A stretch of 64,000 nucleotides of DNA from the NCBI GenBank assembly GCA_000151295.1, contig GG745332.1:241531-305530 (forward strand). Reading direction: 5' to 3'. The DNA is from Allomyces macrogynus ATCC 38327. Lineage: Eukaryota > Blastocladiomycota > Blastocladiomycetes > Blastocladiales > Blastocladiaceae. The position numbers were made by a program, and so were the translations under genes. Below the pieces are notes generated by a model, which saw nothing but the letters and a program-made list of their open reading frames with translations, was not told the DNA's origin and made no database searches. Of the stretch, positions 35,134-45,007 are shown one piece after another. The stretch's first letter is position 1; every line of letters starts with the position of its first letter.

Positions 35134-36489
35134 TCATGACACTGGCCGCCCCGCTTCGACACGCCGTTTCGTGTCGCTCGCACCCACACTTGCACCCGGC
35201 CTCCACTCGGCCAACGGCGTAACCACCCCACTCGTCGCGCTACTACTCGTCGTCGCCGTCCCCTCCCCACCCCCACCACCGAACTCGAGCAACTTCTGGC
35301 GCACGAGCAGCATCTCCTTCATCCCGGCAATCGTGAGCATCGTACAGCTCGAATACACCTTCAACAGCGCCGTATTCATCGCATTCACAAGCACGACCGG
35401 GATCACATCGATCACCGGCAATACTCCCGGCGCCTGGACGAGCAGAAACACGACGAGCGCCATCAATGACACCCCGATCGCCGCGACCATATGGCGCGTA
35501 TGCGCGAGCTCGGCGTGCCGCGCGGCACGCGAAATCCCGTGGAACGATGCCGACATGTGCACTTGCAGGTCGCGCTGGATGCCGAGGACGAACGTGAGCC
35601 CGAGCAAGAGCGCCGTCAGGTCGCAGACGCCCAGGACAGCAAAGAGCGCCGGGTGCATGATTTTATCGAATCTGCGAATGGCTGCAGTGCTGGACGGCAA
35701 AAAGGGCGAGACGCGCGAGTCGGCGATCGCTTCCCAGAGCAGCGTGCTGATCAGGCGCAGGGTCGCGACGATCGCGACGAGGACCGTCAGCGCGCGGCAG
35801 ACGAGGAGGTGCCGTGTCGAGAGTAGCGCAAACGCATCTTGGAATTGCGAGATCGTGGCGACGACGAAGAGGGCGGCGCCAATGCATTGGAGGAAGATTA
35901 ACGCTGTCAGGAACCACGGCGCGACGCAGTTGGGCCACGACGGGAAGGGCGTGTGGTAGAGGAACGGGTAGCGGCAGTGCGTGTAGGTGGACGTGTAGAC
36001 GAGCAAGCACAGTTGGTAGAGCGTGTAGATGGCCCAAACGACCGTCAGGAGTGCCAACAATCTTGTGCGATGCTGCCACCAGCGCAGCAGAGAGTGCGCG
36101 AGCCATGCGATGCACGGAACGAGGAAAACGGCGGCAACGGCTGACGCGATCACGGGCCCCGCGTCGCCCGGCTGGAATACGGGCGCGGTCGCGAGCACCG
36201 TCTTGTCGCGCGCTGGTGGATCGTCGTCACGGATCGCGCGCGGTCCAAGTCTGGTGGCGTTCACGGTCGTCGGAACTGCGATCAGGGCGAGGGCAATCAC
36301 GACGAGGGTCCACGCCTTTGTGACCATTTCGCGTGAGTATCGTGAGCGCAGCCGTCGTCTTGCAGAATATGGACATTGCACAGCAAAAATTCGAGCTTGA
36401 GCAGTTGCCAAAGTTGACGAGCGCCAGTCTTCGCGTCTTCGATCAAGTCGTGCCATGGTCGCCGTCGCGAGCGTGGGAGTGGGGTCCAA
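35134..36489 (-). CDS. Seven-helix membrane protein, family copy 3
   Basis: Intronless; 451 aa from the ATG at 36489, or 397 aa from 36327, where MVTKAWTLVVIALALIAV gives a better signal peptide. A short ectodomain with TAPVFQPGDA precedes helix 1. The seven helices, the FQDAFALLSTRHLL landmark, GVCDLTALLLGLTFV and KVYSSCTMLTIAGMKE all match the other copies. It shares HTPFPSWPNCVAPWF with copy 2. It lies in inverted orientation, convergent with copies 1 and 2. Function unknown; a receptor or sensor role is possible but not shown by the sequence. Confidence 0.8.
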   Translation of the reverse strand: MDPTPTLATATMARLDRRREDWRSSTLATAQARIFAVQCPYSARRRLRSRYSREMVTKAWTLVVIALALIAVPTTVNATRLGPRAIRDDDPPARDKTVLATAPVFQPGDAGPVIASAVAAVFLVPCIAWLAHSLLRWWQHRTRLLALLTVVWAIYTLYQLCLLVYTSTYTHCRYPFLYHTPFPSWPNCVAPWFLTALIFLQCIGAALFVVATISQFQDAFALLSTRHLLVCRALTVLVAIVATLRLISTLLWEAIADSRVSPFLPSSTAAIRRFDKIMHPALFAVLGVCDLTALLLGLTFVLGIQRDLQVHMSASFHGISRAARHAELAHTRHMVAAIGVSLMALVVFLLVQAPGVLPVIDVIPVVLVNAMNTALLKVYSSCTMLTIAGMKEMLLVRQKLLEFGGGGGEGTATTSSSATSGVVTPLAEWRPGASVGASDTKRRVEAGRPVS

Positions 36490-37036
36490 CGCGGGGATCG
36501 ACCGAATATCAGGTCAGGTCGGTCAGGGTCACGTTCGTTCTTCTACGCCTTGCGGGTTGGTGGGTGTGCAGTCGGAGAGAGCTGCTGGACGATTTCGCGT
36601 CGTTGCAGAGCGCGTTGGTCGGGCCGCCTCGCGACCAAGGCGACGTCAACACGAGCACAGCGTTCTGCCGCCAAATCGTACGCCAATGTGCACGACCATT
36701 GTGCTCGGCAAATCATTATGTTGATTGATGGCCCAAAGGCTCGCCATAGCGGAGCGGTGCAAACCTGTGCAACTGCCAACCAGCAAAGCAAAGGGCAAGA
36801 ACGCGGAAAAACGCCGAGCGAGCAGCTCGGAATAACAGCGTAAATCCCTGTGTAACCGAATGAAACTCGACATACGCCAAAGTACTCAGCCGAACAGCAG
36901 CCTCACCGCAAGACAACGTATCACGCCGCAGCATGTGACCATGACGCACCTCCACCCCGCCAGCCCGCTGCGTACAGTTGTCCATACTGATCGCAGCACG
37001 ACGCACCACCAGCTATCCCCACGCAGCACGTCCGCC
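36490..37036. other. Divergent intergenic region upstream of UTP14
   Basis: About 550 bases between divergent starts. No gene or clear core-promoter element was recognised. Confidence 0.45.
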
Positions 37037-39863
37037 ATGGCGCCCCCCACAAGGAGCAACAAGCGTGCCAGCAAGCCCGGCAAGTCGAGCGCCCCTACCA
37101 CGACAATGTCGAACCCGCGCAAACAATTTTCGCGCGCGTCGCGCAAGTCGCTCAACGAGCGCATTCAGAACGTTTACGAGGACAGCGACGAAGAGGACGA
37201 TTTCCGCGCCAAGACGGCCGATGATGTGGGCGGCGCGCTGTCCTACTCGGTCGATACGGTCGCGTCGTCGGACGACGAGGAGATTGACGAGGACGAGGCG
37301 TTCAATTCTGACGATGAGGAGCGGTTCGCCGATTTCAAGTTTTACGTACGTTTTGCGTGCGTGGACGGTGGCAATCGCAGGACGAGAAGGCTGATCTCGT
37401 TGTGCCGAGGAGTAGAACCCGTCCGATCGCATCGCTGGCAAGAAGCGCAAATTGCGCGGCGACAGCGACGACGACTCCGATGACGGTGCGGAGAGCGACG
37501 GTCTCTCGGTCGGCGACAACCGTTCCGACGACGACGCCGAATCAGACGAGGACGACGACGCCGACATGATGGACCTGTCGGAAATGCTTGCAAGCGGCAC
37601 CTCAGTGGCCCCCACTCCACGTCGCGTTACGAAACTTGCTGGGCCCTCGTTCATGTCGCGCGACGAACTGCCGTCCGACGACTCGGACGACGGAGACGCT
37701 GATATGGCCGACGCAGATGACGACCGCGATCTCGCGCAACTGCTTGCCCCCCTGCTCGACCCGGAGGCCGCGAAGCCGTCGGCCAAGAAGAAGCGGCGCG
37801 TCGAGGAACGCACCGAGGCCTACGATGAGGGCGAGTTTGCGCTGCCTGGCCGCGAACACGCGCAGTTGGATCTCGGTACGCTGCTCGGCGCGTTGTCCGA
37901 GGAAAAGGAGTTTGGAAAGCTCAAGAAGCAGGCGCTCGATCTGCGCCGCGACCATGCCGAGTCGAAGACTGAGTCGGCGCCATTGCCCGCACGGCTGCAG
38001 GCCAAGCTCGAGCGGCAGGCCGCGTACGCGACGGCCAAGGAGGACGTCGACAAGTGGCAGAACATTGTGGAGCGCAACAAGAACCTCAAGACGCTGCATT
38101 TCCCACTGCAGGCCGAGAAACCGTCCTCGACGACGGCGCGGCTCGTGGCCGAGTTCAAGCCGGCGACCGAGCTGGACGCGGCAATTGGCGATGTCATGAA
38201 GCAGTCGACGTTCAACGAGCTGGAGGTCGCGCAGGAACTGCCTCATAACGCGCTCGACCCAGAGGAAGTGCGGCGGCGGCAAAAGGAGTTGCAACTTATG
38301 CGCGAATTGGCGTTCCGGCACGAGCAAAAGGCCAAGCGACACGCGAAAATCAAGTCCAAGTCGTTCCGCAAGATCCAAAAGAAGGAGAGGACCAAGCAGC
38401 AGGAGGCTGAGCTGCAGCACATGCTCGAGTCGGACCCGGACGCGGCGCGCGAGCACTTGATCAAGATGGAACTCGAGCGCGCCAAGTCGCGCGTCACGCT
38501 CAAGGCCAAGTCGCGGTCCAAGTGGGCGCACTTTTTGCAGGCCAATGGCGGCGACGAGCAGCTCACGCGTGAAATGATTGTTGAGCAGATGCAAGAGGAG
38601 GAGGACTTGCAGCGGCAGATTCGCGGGTCCAAGGGCGAAGACGAGGACGGTGGCGCAAGCGACGTCGAAATGGACGCACGCGGTGTGGGTGCCGAGGCCG
38701 AGGCGGCGCCGCAAAAGGGTCTGTTTGGCATGAAGTTCATGGTCAAGGCGCAAGAGGCCAGGCAAAAGGCGCTCGACGAGGCCGACCGCGATGACTACGA
38801 CGGCGTCTCTGACTCGGACAAGCCATTACCCGGCCGCCGCGTGATTGGCAAGAAGACCATCAAGTCTGCGGCACCCGAAATGGACGTGGTCACGGACGTG
38901 ACGTTTGACGTGCCGAATACGTTTGGCGACGCCGACGAGGAGGTGGACGAGGGCGCGAACCCGTGGACGCAGGCGCATTCGGGCGCCGCGTCCAAGGACA
39001 AGGACAGTGCCGGACAGAAGCTCGGCAAGCTGCAGCGCAAGCAGCAAAAGATTCTCGAGTCGGCGGCCAAGGCGGGCCAGACCGAGGAGGACAAGCCGAA
39101 GCTCAACATGGACGTGGGCTCGGTTACACGCGTCGACCTCGGTAACGACGACAACGATGGCAGCGACGCTGAGCCGAGCGGTGACGGCCGCAAAATTGTG
39201 TTCCAGCAACAGGATCTTGTGGCCATGGCGTTTGCGGGCGACGACGTCGTGCGCGAGTTTGAAGACGAGAAGGAGGCGCTCGTTGAGTCGGAGGCGCCGC
39301 AAGAGGTTGACATGACGCTGCCGGGTTGGGTACGTCGTGCTCTTTGGTTCACTTTCCGCGCGGTTGTTGCCTTTTTCTGACCAGATCCGTTTTCTTCTCG
39401 TCGTTAGGGCTCCTGGGGTGGCACCAAGATCGCGCCCAAGGCCAATGTGGTTGTCAAAAAGGTCGCGGGCACGGCCAAGACGGCGCGCAAGGACGCCAAG
39501 ATGGGGCACGTTATCATTTCGGAGCGCCGGCAAAAGAAGATTGACAAGTACATGGCCACGTCGCTGCCGCAGCCGTTCCAGTCCAAGGAGCAATACGAGC
39601 TGGCCATGCAGCAGACGATTGGCAAGGAGTGGGTCACGGCCGAATCGCTGCGGTCGATGACGGCGCCCAAGGTACAGGTCGCGGCAGGTGCTGTGATCGA
39701 GCCATTACGGTTCATCAAGCAGGACGCTGACGACTGGGCCGCCAAGAAGGAGGCCATGAAGAAGGAGGCGCGCGAAAAGGCCAAAGAGGCGCGCGAAAAG
39801 GCCAAGGCCGCGAAGAGGGGGAATGCGGCCAAGGCTGGCAAGGCGGGTGCAGGGAAAGAGTAG
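37037..39863 (+). CDS. UTP14: U3 snoRNP / small-subunit processome protein Utp14
   Basis: Three exons (37037-37345, 37416-39329, 39408-39863) join in frame to 892 aa, the usual Utp14 length. Introns are 70 and 78 nt, both with donor GTACGT. The N-terminus has a basic RKSLNERI helix and acidic runs. The centre has Lys/Glu-rich helices, including KIKSKSFRKIQKKE, the Utp14 core signature. The C-terminal part carries LPGWGSWGG across the second splice junction, FIISER-like HVIISERRQKK, and KYMATSLPQPFQSKEQYE, all in Utp14 order. The protein acts in nucleolar 18S rRNA maturation and stimulates the Dhr1 helicase in yeast. An AATAAA follows the stop by about 60 bases. Confidence 0.95.
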
Positions 39864-39925
39864 AAGACCGTGGTGCTCGCGTCGCTTCTGTATTTTTTCA
39901 ATTTTGGTGGTCGTGCTCGGTAAAA

Positions 39926-39931
39926 AATAAA
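39926..39931 (+). terminator. Polyadenylation signal AATAAA of UTP14
   Basis: AATAAA 63 bases after the UTP14 stop codon. Confidence 0.5.
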
Positions 39932-40237
39932 CACTTTGGGTGAAAATGTCGATCGTTCTCGATTTGAGAGGTCCCTTGGCAGACGAAAAGGGTCGAAAAC
40001 GACCATATAATCAAGCGTTCGAACATGACTATCAATCATCGGAAAATTGGACGCCCAGCCGCAACCCCACCTGATAGAATGAATTTTCACACATTGTTCA
40101 GCAAAGGCCTAGATTCTCATTTATCAATTTACTCGTTGCCGCGCGAACCGCGCGCGACAACTCCACATTTCGTGCCAAATCCCGATTGCGGCAAGGCCCA
40201 GAACCCGCTGGGCACCACCCGCGTACCAACACCGCGC

Positions 40238-42191
40238 TTACAGCGACGGGTCGACCATGACGTAGTCCCAACAGTAGCAAATGGCGAGCAACGGCGGCCC
40301 GGCAAAGATGCCAAACCAAAAGAAGGCGTTGCCGACAACACGGTGCTGGCGCGACCATTCCAGCCGGCCAAACCAAATCAGCGGGATCTGGAACATTTGC
40401 AGCGCAAACAGGTAGAACCGCACGCGTTTCGAGACCATGATCATGGCGAGCTCGTGTAGGCACGAGCTGAAGAAGAAGGTCAGGTAAGTCGCGTTGGCCT
40501 TGGAGACCTTGTACGAAGTGATCGACTCGAGGTACTTTGGGTGGGCGGGTTGAGTGAGTGGGTGGAGAAGGTGGAATGCGTGTTCTGGGACGAGGCGAGG
40601 GTGGTAGTCGACGGGAAGGGTGAAAGACGGACGTACCACATGGCGGAGCAGGAACTCGTGCACGGGCTTGTTCCACTTGCGTGCAAACTGGTCAAACGAG
40701 CTCGAGTTCCACCAGTCGTCGTAAAAGTTGCGGTCGGCAAAGCTAATCGATCCGAGCCGCGGGTGAGTGTGGGTGCTCGGCAGAATCGTCTTGGAAGAGC
40801 AAGAAAAATTGTACCGGCTCAGCTCGGCAAACCCGTTGCACACGCACTCGAAAATGATGTAGAACACCATCAAGTAGCACAACATGAACGGGAACAGCAG
40901 CTGCAAGAGTGCCTGCACAAACGTGACGTTGGGCAGGTTCGCAAGCACGGGCGTAATGTAGTGTTCGACCGTGATATACATGAGCATGATCGTGCCGGCC
41001 AGTGCGAGCAGTTTTTCCGCGACATAGCCCCACCGGATCGTCGTCGTGCGCGGGTAATCGAGCTGGTAGACGAGCGTCGGGCACACGAGGTAGTCGACAA
41101 AGTTGCCGGGCGTCAGGTTGTTGGGGTACCGCACGCGACCAGGCTGCAATTCGTGGTCGATCGCGTCGAGCGCCTCGACAATCTCGTTGCGGCGTTCGCG
41201 TGCCGCGTCGGCGTCGTCGGTCGAGGCATCGACCTTGGCCAGCTCGGCCTTGAGCGCCTTCTCCTCCCACCACAGTTCGTTGAGCTCGCCGTTGACTTGC
41301 AGGTACGAGTGGTTCTTGAGCAGCATGGCCATGGTGTGCAGCGTCAGGAATGCCGTCTGCATCCAGGCCAAGTCGCGCGCCCAGATCCACGACAACCACC
41401 CGAGCAAAAACACGGCCTGGAACGCGTGGTGCAGCACGAGCCGGATAGCGCGGTGCCGCAAGATGCGGTACCGGAAGAGCAGGTTAATGACGAACGCGCC
41501 CGACATGGACACGACCATGGTCAAATCGTCACGCAGCATGCGGAAAACGTGGGCAAACATGAGCTTGAATGTCTGCATGCCCAGGACCGTGCCCTGTGAG
41601 GACCAGTTGTTGACGACGGTCAGGGCAACATAATAGCCCATGCCGATCCAGAAGAGCACAAAAAAGCCGCGGAAATCCTCCTTGTCGCGTTCGAGCCGCT
41701 CGAGGTCGAGCTTGGACGAGCCTATTTAGCAAAGCCACGTCAGCGGCGATCCTCGGACAATGCAAGAGCAGCCGAGCCAACGTACGAGCACGGAACGGGC
41801 TCCCACGACGCGAAGACACGGTGCGCTCGCGGCGCGCCGACCCAATCGACATTGCTGACGCCGTTCGGGTCGGCGGCAGGTTGGTACTGGCCGACCGGAT
41901 GCGCTGCCGTAGCTCGTTCGATGCATGGTCGAATTTCGGCAACGGGCTCGTTGCTGGCCGTTCAATCGGCGAGTCTGGTGGCGCGAGCGTCGGCTCGGGT
42001 CCAATGGGCTCGGGCGACGCGGTCGTTGTCGCCGTGCGGAGCATGGTGGCCGGATCAGCAGCGGCCTCGTGCACAGCGGCAAGCGGTTCGGTGCCGGTGG
42101 GGAGCATTGATGGGACGGCGGGCGACTCGGTGATGGATGCCGGCGCGACCGCGACGAGCGGGTCCACGGGGCTCGCGACAGCGACGGACAT
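40238..42191 (-). CDS. Sterol O-acyltransferase (ACAT/ARE-type MBOAT)
   Basis: Four exons (42191-41786, 41721-40815, 40742-40637, 40534-40238) join with exact phases to 571 aa. Introns are 64, 72 and 102 nt; donors GTACGT, GTACAA and GTACGT. The cytosolic N-terminus is Pro/Ser/Ala-rich. The membrane part has the ACAT signature NFYDDWWNS (FYxDWWN) in exon 3 and SSCLHELAM with the catalytic histidine in exon 4, plus many hydrophobic helices. Enzymes of this family esterify sterols with fatty acyl-CoA at the ER for storage in lipid droplets. The FYxDWWN box and length favour sterol rather than diacylglycerol acyltransferase, though DGAT1 is related. A partial copy of exon 2 lies at 44549-44750. 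Confidence 0.9.
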
Positions 42192-43368
42192 GGGCGTGGA
42201 TGAATATAGCCTCGAGTTGATCAATGGTCGGTTGGTGGGAACGTGGTCAACTTGCGCGCGATCAATCCCCTTACTGACTTTTTCCCCGTTGCTTGTAGGT
42301 ATCGGTTTTCGGCGACGAGTTCTTTCCCATTCACTGCCCGTCGACGTTGGCACTTGACGTCAAAGTACGGCAGCACCGGCACGGGCAAGTGTGTTGATGT
42401 TGTTCTTGGTAATGTTCGCAAGCGTCGAGCAGACAGCTGGCAGTTCAGTACTTAAGCCGGGGTGCGGCGGGGTAAATAAGGCGGCTGGCGTGCTGGGATC
42501 GGGTCGGCACGGTTGGAACGGCTGCGGCTCCTGGCAAGCGGACGATGCGGCGGCCCTGGCAAGCGGAATGCGACGTGCGTGCAGATGGCTGGGGGTGGGT
42601 GGTTGTAATGAGAGGGGGTGGTAGACAGAACGCGCCGACCGATGCGAAAGTGCCTTGCTTCTTGTTGCGTATGGCGTGGCCCTTTGACCTAAATGTGCCA
42701 GGGCGCTATTCGCCGAGCATTTTGCCACGTCAGTCGCCGCTGGGGCCTGGTCGACGGGTTTCTTACAGCTTTTCCTCGATTTCGACGTGGTTTTCGACAT
42801 GCTTCCCCGGCTCACACATGATTGCCCTTCATCAACCACCTGACCGCGTCGGCCCAGAGCTCAGACGCTTCGCAAATGGACCGTAAATTGCTTCACGAGA
42901 CCGTGATCGCTCCTTTCGCGAGAGCGGTGCTGCTGACCGCGTTCGACCGCCACGACCGCGGCCGGCTAATAGTTCCTCTCCTCCTTGTCCTGCTTACCTC
43001 CTTGGTGCCCGCCACTACACGCAGACTCGCTCCAACCCCGTCATCACCCTGCTCCTGGCAACCCTGGCGCGTCACTTGCCGCCGTCATCACATTACATCC
43101 ATTCCCCTCGCTACGGCCCCGGCGCGCACCGACCGTTCCCCCTGGCGCAACAGCAATCCCACTCCCCTGCGAACTCGCGCTCCCTTGCGATCGTCCGACG
43201 TTGCCGCTTGCCGCGCACCACCGGACCCGCGCGTGCCGTCGTGAGATCTAGACCGACCTGACCGACCCGACGAGGCCGATTCCTGACGCGGCCAATTCCC
43301 GACTTGGCGCCCTCAACGCGCCCTTCCCCGCTCGCTCGCTCCGAACCCCCATCCACCCGCTGCCCACC
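42192..43368. other. Divergent intergenic region, 1.2 kb
   Basis: Separates the acyltransferase and SNARE starts. No gene is supported; a pyrimidine-rich leader precedes the SNARE ATG. Confidence 0.45.
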
Positions 43369-44448
43369 ATGACGACCATGAAGGACGCCATCAAGCGGCT
43401 CAAGCTGATCGACGAGGCGTGCAACCCGAAGGAAAAGGACGCCGAGAACCAAGGCCTCGACGAGTTTACCAAGCTCAAGAAGCAGATTTCAAACGACGTC
43501 AAGGCCGTGCGCCAGGTACCGACCGCTCTCCTTCCCATCTCTCGCGTCTTGCCGGTAGTGATCCTCACTTCTGGCCGCGCGTAGATCATCAAAGAGCGCG
43601 ACGACCTGCTCAAGGCCGACAAGTCGTCCAAGAAGGGCGTCGGGTCCGGCACCGAGACGGCGGAGCTCTCGTTCAAGGTGCGATCGCACTTGAAGACCAT
43701 CAAGGAGGAGATCGCGCAGCTGGACGCGATTGTGAAAAAGGCCGAGAAGAAGGTACGGACGCATGCGACCTGCACCACCCCTTTGCATCCGCACCGCTTC
43801 TCGCTGACCCTCCCTCCCTCCCTCCCTCCCTCCCTTCCTCGGCTCTGTGCGTCCAGCTCAAGGGGAAGAACAAGCCCGACCTGCAGGAAATCATCGACTC
43901 GCGCAAGGAAATCGTCAAGCTGTGCCAGTCGCACCTCGAAGAGTGCGAGAACCTCGACAAGGCTCGGTTCAACGATAAGATGGCCGCCCGATCGCGTCAA
44001 CTTATTCTCGGGCGGGTCCCACGCCCGGCGCGTCGCCGAGCAAGCTCAGTACGTTTCTTCTTGGTCCATCGACGCGGTGCGCGCCCGACGACCGCCACTG
44101 ACCCCATCACCCTCGTAGACTTTGGCCAGTTCAACAAGACGGGCGCGGTCAACCCGTCGTCGGCGCTCGGCGGCGGCGGTGCGCTCGGCGGCAGCCCAAC
44201 ATCCAACGCGCCTGCCGAACTGCCCGACATTGAAGTGGCCGAGGACCTGGCCTTGATCCGGCAGCGCAACATGGACATTGACCAGGAACTCGACGAGATT
44301 GGCGCGGGCGTGCAGGTGCTCAAGCAGATTGCGATCCAAATGGGCGAGGAAGTCGACAAGCAAAACGAAATGCTCGACAAAATCGACACCAAGGTGGACA
44401 AGGCGCAGGAGCATCTCGTGAGCGTCAATATGAAAATGAAGGAGGCGC
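43369..44448 (+). CDS. Qc-SNARE, SYP7-like, 3' end lost in an assembly gap
   Basis: Four exons (43369-43515, 43585-43752, 43857-44048, 44119-44448) of about 275 codons up to the gap. Donors are GTACCG, GTACGG and GTACGT. The N-terminal helices are Lys/Glu-rich (KDAIKRLKLIDEACNP). The last exon is a SNARE motif: LDEIGAGVQVLKQIAIQMG, then EEVDKQNEMLDKIDTKVDKA, with glutamine of the DKQ at the ionic zero layer. The IDTKVDKA segment matches plant SYP71. The C-terminal membrane anchor should follow but falls in the N run. Exon 3 needs a one-base correction near 43980 for its two halves to stay in frame (KARFNDKM, then GRPIASTYSRAGPTPGASP). Confidence 0.7.
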
Positions 44449-44548
44449 NNNNNNNNNNNNNNNNNNNNNNNNNNNNNNNNNNNNNNNNNNNNNNNNNNNN
44501 NNNNNNNNNNNNNNNNNNNNNNNNNNNNNNNNNNNNNNNNNNNNNNNN
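44449..44548. other. Assembly gap, 100 N
   Basis: Exactly 100 N, the conventional size for a gap of unknown length. It interrupts the SNARE gene. Confidence 0.99.
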
Positions 44549-44750
44549 GCGACAAGGAGGATTGACGCTGCTTTCGTGTGCTCATCTCGATCGGCATGCG
44601 CTATTATGTTGCCCTGACCGTCGTCATCACGTGGTCCTCACAGGGCCACGCTCCTGGGCAATGCAGCACATTCAAGCTCATGTTTGACCACGGTTTCCGC
44701 ATGCTGCGTGACGATTTGACCATGGTCGTGTCCATGTCGGGGCGCGTCCG
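44549..44750 (+). pseudogene. Partial copy of sterol O-acyltransferase exon 2
   Basis: Starting at the gap edge, the plus strand repeats the acyltransferase exon: RDKED, then IGMRYYVALTVVITWSSQG, TFKLMFDHGFRMLRDDLTM and VVSMSG. The intact gene has the same blocks 3 kb away on the minus strand. One indel and several substitutions break the frame, and similarity ends near 44750. It is either an inverted duplication or a misjoined haplotype piece next to the gap. Confidence 0.8.
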
Positions 44751-45007
44751 TCATTTATCTGCTCGTCTGGTACGCGCATCTTGCGGCAACGCGCTATACG
44801 GCTCGGGCTGCGTTGGGGGGTGGGGGGTGGGGACTGCTGTTGCATCGAAGTTAATTGCATCCGTTTTCCGTTGGGGACTCGCCATCTGTGCTCAACCAAA
44901 AGGTGCGCCAAGTGCGCGCGTTGAGACTCTCAGCTCGTGTCAACCACTGTTCTCGACAAAACAAAATGCGATTGACCAGCAACGTCGCAAATCATGGCAT
45001 GCAAATC

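Noticed and set aside
37602..38765. Long minus-strand frame antisense to UTP14 (387 codons)
   Set aside because: It is the shadow of a GC-rich, Glu/Lys-rich coding strand; composition is Leu/Arg-rich and no domain is visible.
43805..43840. (TCCC)n array as a possible satellite or regulatory repeat
   Set aside because: It lies in SNARE intron 2 just before the acceptor and serves as the polypyrimidine tract.
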